Shown one piece after another: positions 1-4,424 of a stretch of 10,092 nt of DNA (its first letter is position 1; every line of letters starts with the position of its first letter). The stretch is from the NCBI GenBank assembly GCA_965364515.1, contig CBDTXZ010000109.1:1-10092 (forward strand). The letters run 5' to 3'. The position numbers and the translations under genes were made by a program. Below the pieces are notes generated by a model. That model was not told the origin of the DNA. It searched no databases and saw only the letters and a list, made by a program, of their open reading frames with translations. The DNA is from JAHEDH01 sp965364515. GTDB lineage: Bacteria > Actinomycetota > Acidimicrobiia > Spongiisociales > ZC4RG35.

Positions 1-53
1 AGAGCGTCTGACTACGGATCAGAAGGTTGGGAGTTCAAGTCTCTCCGGGTGTG
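1..53 (+). tRNA. tRNA-Arg(ACG), 3' part (5' end outside window)
   Basis: The window opens inside a tRNA. The 3' strand of the D stem is at 2-5, the anticodon stem TCTGA/TCAGA at 7-11 and 19-23 encloses the loop CTACGGA at 12-18, and the anticodon is ACG at 14-16. The T stem GGGAG/CTCTC (29-33 and 41-45) encloses TTCAAGT, which fits the conserved TTCRA T-loop. The acceptor 3' strand is CGGGTGT (46-52) with G53 as discriminator. CCA is not encoded. The acceptor 5' strand and most of the D arm lie upstream of position 1, so the fold cannot be fully checked. Confidence 0.9.
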
Positions 54-55
54 CC

Positions 56-81
56 GAGACCCCCGCATTTGCGGGGGTCTC
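56..81 (+). terminator. Hairpin terminator after tRNA-Arg
   Basis: There is a perfect 11-bp inverted repeat (56-66 with 71-81) with a 4-nt ATTT loop, starting three bases after the tRNA discriminator base. It is followed by a CT-rich run and TTG rather than a clean T tract. Position and stem strength make a transcription terminator or processing stem for the tRNA transcript the best reading. Confidence 0.75.
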
Positions 82-112
82 TCTCTTGTGTGTTCGACCC
101 GATGATGTGGCT

Positions 113-185
113 GTGTCCGATGGCTCTCTTGGATAGAGCGTCTGACTACGGCAGAAGGTTGGGAGTTCGAGTCTCTCCCCGCGTC
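113..185 (+). pseudogene. Decayed duplicate of tRNA-Arg(ACG)
   Basis: Positions 135-178 repeat 1-46 with one substitution (TTCAAGT became TTCGAGT) and a 2-base deletion. The deletion removes AT from the anticodon loop and stem after ACGG at 148-151, so the 5-bp anticodon stem and 7-nt loop can no longer form. The D arm GCTC/GAGC (123-126, 136-139) and T stem (161-165, 173-177) are intact. The candidate acceptor strands, GTGTCCG near 113-119 and CCCGCGT at 178-184, do not pair. Homology therefore spans a whole tRNA rather than only its 3' end. It is read as a tandem duplicate that has lost function. Confidence 0.75.
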
Positions 186-270
186 GAGCATCCATCGATC
201 TGGCGTTTCCGGTCGGGGAGTGGGACCGAACGCCTCTGGTTACGCGAGCGCGTGGCAGGTCTTCTGAGGT

Positions 271-1584
271 ATGCGGCGCCCGATTCCGGTCCTCTCGGTT
301 TGGCTGCTCGCTTGTGTCTTGTCCGGCTGTGTCTCATCGACAGATGAATACGCACCTCCCAGTTCAGTGGAGATGGTCGACGAGGGGTCGTGGTACGTTC
401 GCAACGCCTGGCCTCATGACGGGAACCCGGTCGAGAGTGCCAACTTCGTCGTCTACAGCGATGCCGCCAGTCTGGAAGCCCGTCGTGAAGTGGCGGCCGT
501 TGCCGAAGAGATGTGGGCGGAGCTGATCGACGAACTCGCCATCGAACCCGGCATACTTTGGTATCCGGAGGGTCGGCACAAGATCGACATCTACGCCTAC
601 CACGATTACGACCCGCAGGATTGGGGTGGCCGGGCCTATCACGGCGGACTGCTGGTGTGGTCTCCTGATCATGAACATCGACAGTCCGGCTTCAGCCGCC
701 TGTCGCCGGTCGTCAAACACGAGCTCGTTCATGTGATCCAGTGGTTGATCACCGGCGGCGAGAGCCGGCCCGTCGACACCTGGTTCGTCGAGGGGCTCCC
801 CCTGGCGCTGGCCGGCGATACCGCAGCCATCGGGGGGCTCGATCAGTTGGAGCGACTGACCGCCGAGTATGGAGCCATCAGCCCGATCTCGGTCAAGAGC
901 TATTCCCAGATCGCCAGTCCACGAGTCGGTGAACACTTCCACTATCCGATGTTCCGACTCGCGGTTGAGTACCTGATGGACGAAGACGGACTGGGCATGT
1001 CTCCCGCGGACATGACAGCCGTGTTGGTCGATGTCGCCGAGGGCGCCTCGTTCGAAGCGTCGTTCGAGGACCGCGTTGGCCTGCGCGTCGACGACTTCGA
1101 GGTCGAGTTCTTCTTCCTCATGACCTCGTATCTACCGCCCTACCGCAATGCGCTCTTCGCGCCGGTCCCATACGCCTTGTTGTCTGCGCTCGTGGTCGTT
1201 TTCGTGTTCGGTGCAGTCTCCATCGGTCACCGCCATTGGCGACCGGCCCCTGCATCGGCGAGCATCGACAGACCGGGCCGGGCGGCTCGAATCGGCTTCT
1301 ATGGCGAGCTCACCGTTGCGGGCGTAGGTGCCATCGGGTTCTTCCTGGGAGGTCTGTTCGTCCTCGGGACCGAGGATCTCTTCTACAACCCCGCGTACTC
1401 CCGCCTGCGCCTCTTTGCGTACTCGATCCTGGCCAGCTACCTGCTTGGCTCGATCGTCTGCCTCCTCTGGAGCGTTCGCCAGTGGACGCGGCATTCACGA
1501 ATCGCCTTCTTGGTGGCGCCTCTCATCGTCCTCGTCACCGGGGCCACCGTCCTCGTCTTCATGTTCGGCACCCGGACCGTCTAG
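271..1584 (+). CDS. Membrane lipoprotein with HExxH (peptidase MA-like) metallopeptidase domain and four C-terminal TM helices
   Basis: The 437-residue product begins with a lipoprotein signal peptide (hydrophobic residues 6-19, lipobox LSGC, lipidated Cys20). Residues about 45-290 look like a gluzincin/peptidase-MA domain. They contain HELVH at 150-154 (His150, Glu151, His154), and WFVEGL at 171-176 supplies Glu174 as the likely third zinc ligand. A late Phe/Glu-rich segment (about 261-283) resembles the C-terminal end of such domains. The protein then has four predicted membrane helices at about 299-319, 343-366, 381-402 and 411-433. The catalytic domain would face outside and is tethered at both ends, by lipid and by helices. 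Substrate is unknown. The ATG at 271 has GAGG very close upstream and GCAGGT further upstream. It is followed by a converging TetR gene. No close named homologue is recognised. Confidence 0.8.
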   Translation: MRRPIPVLSVWLLACVLSGCVSSTDEYAPPSSVEMVDEGSWYVRNAWPHDGNPVESANFVVYSDAASLEARREVAAVAEEMWAELIDELAIEPGILWYPEGRHKIDIYAYHDYDPQDWGGRAYHGGLLVWSPDHEHRQSGFSRLSPVVKHELVHVIQWLITGGESRPVDTWFVEGLPLALAGDTAAIGGLDQLERLTAEYGAISPISVKSYSQIASPRVGEHFHYPMFRLAVEYLMDEDGLGMSPADMTAVLVDVAEGASFEASFEDRVGLRVDDFEVEFFFLMTSYLPPYRNALFAPVPYALLSALVVVFVFGAVSIGHRHWRPAPASASIDRPGRAARIGFYGELTVAGVGAIGFFLGGLFVLGTEDLFYNPAYSRLRLFAYSILASYLLGSIVCLLWSVRQWTRHSRIAFLVAPLIVLVTGATVLVFMFGTRTV

Positions 1585-1673
1585 CGCGCAGCCCTGGTCA
1601 CGACTGCGACAGGCCGAACACCGATCCCTCGATGTGCCGGTCGACTTACAGGCGCATCGGGTCGAGTCGTTCG

Positions 1674-2393
1674 CTACGACGCAGCGAGACCGGCATGCTC
1701 TGAGAGTCCACGGATGATGATGCGCATTCCGATCTGGAACTCCTCGGTTCGGTCGCACTCGTCCAACACATGGCCCCATTCGGCGAGTGTGGGGTAGGCG
1801 CTGGCGTCTCGGTCGCCGATCCTGGCCGAAGCTCGTCCGGTCTTCGGCTCCGTTCCCCATTGCGCGACCTGGTACACCTCGCCGAAGAGGTGGTTCTGGA
1901 CCGTGTGCCACGCGCTGTGTGCCTCCTCGGCCGCAAAACCGGCTGTGCGGAGGACGCCGAGGAACACGTCGAGCATCCGGGCGATCGAGTCGCCTCGTCC
2001 CGGTCTGGTCATCACGACAGCGAGAAGCCGCGGGTGGGCGGTCCAGGCCCGGTACACGGCTGCGGCGAAGTGCTCGAGCCACTCGTCCCATGAGAGCGCG
2101 TCTGGCGAGGGGAGCGGGATGGAATCGAGGAAGTGGTCGGCGACCTCGTCGAGGACAGCCTCCTTGCCATCGAAGTGGTTGTAGATGGTGGTCGGCCACA
2201 CACCGAGCTGCTTGGCGAGCGGCCGCATCGAGAATCCCTCGAGACCGTCTCGTTCGATCATGTCGGTGGCAGCGGAGACGATCTCAGCTGGTTCGACCAG
2301 GGAGGGGCGACCCGGCCCCTTGGTCGGCGGTTCTCCATTCCGTTTCGGGGTGCTCACGTCGTTTCTGTCCTCCTCGGGAATAACAGCGTACAT
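1674..2393 (-). CDS. TetR-family transcriptional repressor
   Basis: A 239-residue protein if it starts at ATG 2393. Its N-terminal DNA-binding domain spans about residues 28-90 and includes GRPS (28-31) and the helix-turn-helix region FSMRPLAKQLGVWPTTIYNHF (54-74, key residues Leu63, Gly64, Thr68, Tyr71, His73, Phe74). The rest is the variable ligand-binding, dimer-forming helical domain. The ATG at 2393 has AAGGAGA at 2401-2407, seven bases upstream. A second good start is GTG at 2357 with GAGGAGG just upstream, which would drop 12 residues ahead of the conserved domain. The open frame extends further upstream without start support. It is divergent from the AhpD-like operon with a 122-base gap holding a palindrome, so it probably represses that operon and itself. 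The ligand is unknown. Confidence 0.92.
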   Translation of the reverse strand: MYAVIPEEDRNDVSTPKRNGEPPTKGPGRPSLVEPAEIVSAATDMIERDGLEGFSMRPLAKQLGVWPTTIYNHFDGKEAVLDEVADHFLDSIPLPSPDALSWDEWLEHFAAAVYRAWTAHPRLLAVVMTRPGRGDSIARMLDVFLGVLRTAGFAAEEAHSAWHTVQNHLFGEVYQVAQWGTEPKTGRASARIGDRDASAYPTLAEWGHVLDECDRTEEFQIGMRIIIRGLSEHAGLAAS

Positions 2394-2413
2394 GTATTGT
2401 TCTCCTTGATAAG

Positions 2414-2426
2414 TGTACGACGTACA
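2414..2426. promoter_or_regulatory. Putative TetR operator (13-bp perfect palindrome)
   Basis: TGTACG-A-CGTACA is a perfect 6+1+6 inverted repeat in the gap between the divergent TetR gene and the AhpD-like operon. It lies seven bases beyond the repressor's ribosome binding site. An extra half-site CGTACA occurs at 2387-2392, overlapping the TetR start codon, where it forms an imperfect dyad with the following TGTATT. TetR proteins typically bind such dyads in the divergent intergenic region. Binding here is inferred. Confidence 0.6.
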
Positions 2427-2515
2427 TAAAACGAGGCGACGTGGAGGAGCCCAACGTTCCCTGGAATCGACGTCTCTCCGAGCAGCTTCGAAAGCAAGCG
2501 ACGAAAGGAATCGCA

Positions 2516-3055
2516 ATGTCGATAGCACCCATTGATCCGGCTCAGGCCGAAGGCGAGGCCGCTGTACGGCTCGAGGAGATGAAGCGGAAGTTCGGCGGTG
2601 TCCCGATCACCGCTCGCTACCTCGCCCACTCCGTCACGACCTTGGATGCCTTCTTCGGGATGACCAATGCTGCCATGCAGACGCTGACACCGAGGATGCG
2701 AGAGCAGCTCGCGTTGTTCTCCGCCGAGCACAACGACTGCAGCTTGTGCCGAGCAATGCACGACATGAGTGCTCGGCGAGCCGGACTCACCGAAGAGGAG
2801 ATCGACGCGGCGAGACGAGGTGAGGCAGTCGACTCCAAGGAGGACGCTGCGTTGCTGCTCGCCCGGAGCATTCTCGACGGTCGCGGGAGAGTCGGTGGCG
2901 AGATCCTCGAGTACGTCCGAGGAGCCGGCTTCGACGACCAAGGGTTGCTCGAGATCTTCTTGCTGGTCACGAACAACCTGATGACCAACTACTTCAACAG
3001 GTTCGTCGGTCTGACCGCAGCTGATCTCAGGTCAGGGATCGAGGAAGCGGCATGA
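2516..3055 (+). CDS. AhpD-like / carboxymuconolactone decarboxylase family protein
   Basis: The 179-residue product has the AhpD-like signature Glu71-x-x-x-Cys75-x-x-Cys78-x-x-x-His82 (EHNDCSLCRAMH), the redox-active CxxC plus acid/His proton relay of the AhpD superfamily. The all-helical character and the C-terminal TNYFNRF segment (157-163) also fit. Such proteins act as thiol-disulfide reductants or peroxidases in the cytoplasm, and the partner here is unknown. The ATG at 2516 is chosen because AAAGGAA sits at 2504-2510 with normal spacing. An upstream in-frame GTG at 2441 has no such site and would add residues unlike the family. The gene leads a three-gene operon and overlaps the next gene by ATGA. 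True carboxymuconolactone decarboxylase activity is unlikely given the CxxC motif and the absence of aromatic-degradation neighbours. Confidence 0.88.
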   Translation: MSIAPIDPAQAEGEAAVRLEEMKRKFGGVPITARYLAHSVTTLDAFFGMTNAAMQTLTPRMREQLALFSAEHNDCSLCRAMHDMSARRAGLTEEEIDAARRGEAVDSKEDAALLLARSILDGRGRVGGEILEYVRGAGFDDQGLLEIFLLVTNNLMTNYFNRFVGLTAADLRSGIEEAA

Positions 3056-3408
3056 GTGGCAACACACGGGCGGCGGTGGTCGGCATCCAGGTGCCGACCA
3101 CCGATCTGGCCCGATCCGTACCCTTCTATCGCGAAGTCTTCGGTTGGTCGTTCAGCCCGGATGATCAGATCGCAGCGATCGAACACGCCGACACCGAATT
3201 CGGCTTCAGTCTGAGCCCTGTGCATGGACCGCATGCTTCCGGCGGCACGTTCGTCAACGTTGCAGTCGATGACATCGAGGCGACTCTCGGCCGAGCTGTC
3301 CAACTGGGCAGCCAGGTCCTGATCGAGCCGACGACGGCCCCGTTCGGGACGATCGCCATGATCGATGATCCATCGGGAGCCCATCTTCTGCTGGTGGAGG
3401 CGAAATGA
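3052..3408 (+). CDS. VOC superfamily (glyoxalase/bleomycin-resistance fold) protein
   Basis: The 118-residue product matches a single VOC module. It has an N-terminal beta strand, then TDLARSVPFYREVFGW (17-32, the helix and FY..vfGW hallmark), a central FVNVAVDDI strand (67-75), and a C-terminal DDPSGAHLLLVEAK strand ending in Glu116, the usual metal ligand. The residue at the usual first metal-ligand position is Gln13 rather than His, so glyoxalase I chemistry should not be assumed. VOC proteins work as dimers and may be isomerases, dioxygenases or ligand-binding resistance proteins. It overlaps both neighbours by 4 bases (ATGA at 3052 and 3405), which implies translational coupling and a shared pathway. 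The substrate is unknown. Confidence 0.88.
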   Translation: MSGNTRAAVVGIQVPTTDLARSVPFYREVFGWSFSPDDQIAAIEHADTEFGFSLSPVHGPHASGGTFVNVAVDDIEATLGRAVQLGSQVLIEPTTAPFGTIAMIDDPSGAHLLLVEAK

Positions 3409-4343
3409 CCGAGACACTTGCAGCGTTCGCCGATTCACTGAACTACGGGTCGAGGACCGACCTCAATTTCAAGTGGCTGCACCAACTCGAGAGTGAGGAC
3501 CAGGCTGCATTCCTGGCCCACCTGCTCCGTGAGACGATGAGAGCAGTCGACTCGGGAGATGTCGGCGCCCTCGCCGAGATGATCCAGGAGGCCCAGGTGC
3601 GGGCATACCGATCCGACCAACGCGCTCGGGCGCCGATGACGGCGGCATCTGTTCGGCGAGATCTCTCGAGCGCACCGCTGGCAGTCGTCACTGCGAGTGG
3701 CCACTTCGTGAAGACGGACGACCCTGCGCCTCTCGGAGTGTCCGGCATGACGGCTGAAGAAGCAGCGACAAGGGTGACGGACTTCCTCCGGTCGGCACCA
3801 GTTCTCTCCGACATCCCCATCGGGACACCGGACGAGGCGCTCGGGGTCCTTCATCCCGGATACGACCCGGAGCCGGCTCGTCTCGACCCCGGCGTCGTGT
3901 TCCCTGGCCGAATCCTCCGCGAACTGACCGAGGAAGGGCGGATTGGCCGTCTGGTCGACCCCTTCTTCTCGTTCATCGGCGCGGCGTCTCGAAAGCGGAT
4001 GATCAACGACACCGGACCACGATGGGCGGAGCACATCGCGAGTCTCGGCACCGAAGCGGTCCTGCTGGTCGCAGTGTGTCCGGTCTGCCACCTCACCATC
4101 GGGCATCTCGCTCGGGCTCTCGAAGCTCGCGGGATGACGACCGTGGTCGTGTTCATCGAGGCGTTCGAGCACGTTGCAGACCAACTCGGGCTCCCGCGGG
4201 TACTGATCACCAGCCACCCCTTGGGCCGAACGATCGGTGCTCCGCATGACGGTCGAGGTCAACGTGAGGTGATCGAGGCGGCGCTCGAACTCTTCGCCGT
4301 TGACGCCCCTGCGCGTCATCACCTCGATCGCGGCTATCGATGA
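3405..4343 (+). CDS. GrdB-like (glycine/sarcosine/betaine reductase selenoprotein B family) protein, cysteine form
   Basis: The 312-residue product resembles the GrdB/selenoprotein-B-like family in several blocks. These are the strand region APLAVVTASGHF (90-101), HPGYDPEPARLDPGVVFPGR (150-169), a RILRELTEEGRIG helix (169-181), and VAVCPVCH (222-229) with Cys225 and Cys228. A C-terminal LITSHPLGRTIGAP segment (267-280) follows. In many family members the first residue of the motif is selenocysteine (UxxC). Here the codon is TGT, so it is a Cys homologue and no in-frame TGA is needed. The first 80 or so residues form an extra helical region. The family performs reductive cleavage chemistry through its selenol or thiol, and the substrate here is unknown. 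It is the last gene of the coupled operon, overlapping the VOC gene by ATGA. Family assignment is from remembered motifs. Confidence 0.78.
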   Translation: MTETLAAFADSLNYGSRTDLNFKWLHQLESEDQAAFLAHLLRETMRAVDSGDVGALAEMIQEAQVRAYRSDQRARAPMTAASVRRDLSSAPLAVVTASGHFVKTDDPAPLGVSGMTAEEAATRVTDFLRSAPVLSDIPIGTPDEALGVLHPGYDPEPARLDPGVVFPGRILRELTEEGRIGRLVDPFFSFIGAASRKRMINDTGPRWAEHIASLGTEAVLLVAVCPVCHLTIGHLARALEARGMTTVVVFIEAFEHVADQLGLPRVLITSHPLGRTIGAPHDGRGQREVIEAALELFAVDAPARHHLDRGYR

Positions 4344-4368
4344 AGGCGCCGGTGATCAGGAGACGCTT

Positions 4369-4409
4369 CCCATTCGTGCCGACGCCGTGATGGGAGCGAT
4401 GCGAATGGG
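4369..4409. repeat. 8-bp inverted repeat in the gap before the cyclase gene
   Basis: CCCATTCG (4369-4376) and CGAATGGG (4402-4409) are perfectly complementary, with a 25-base loop and one G-T wobble on each side. They lie in the 81-base gap between the GrdB-like gene and the cyclase-STAND gene. There is no T tract, so it is a weak terminator candidate. It could instead be an operator, or a leader hairpin whose 3' arm includes the only G-rich stretch near the GTG start at 4425. Confidence 0.4.
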
Positions 4410-4424
4410 GCGTCCGAACGGCAG

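Noticed and set aside
113..185. Reading the second tRNA copy as an integrase att site
   Set aside because: Homology includes the D arm and the copies differ in the acceptor end; no integrase is seen in the window. It stays possible that an element lies upstream of position 1.
27..347. Open frames across the tRNA region on both strands (27-347 plus, 146-355 minus)
   Set aside because: They translate the tRNA and its decayed copy. The minus frame ends in RGETRTPNLLP, a typical artefact of reading a tRNA antisense as protein.
364..942. 192-residue minus-strand open frame
   Set aside because: It is antisense to the lipoprotein peptidase gene, which has a signal peptide and zinc motif; the minus frame has no domain or ribosome binding site.
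1585..1673. Terminator between the converging peptidase and TetR genes
   Set aside because: No stem longer than a few base pairs was found in this gap by eye.
2441..2515. Extended N-terminus for the AhpD-like gene from GTG 2441
   Set aside because: It lacks a ribosome binding site, and the extra residues do not look like the family; ATG 2516 has AAAGGAA at normal spacing.
3435..4322. 295-residue minus-strand open frame
   Set aside because: It is a shadow of the GrdB-like gene, with no recognisable domain; the plus frame has clear family motifs and coupled overlaps.
3405..4343. Possible selenocysteine in the GrdB-like protein
   Set aside because: No in-frame TGA exists; the site is coded by TGT.
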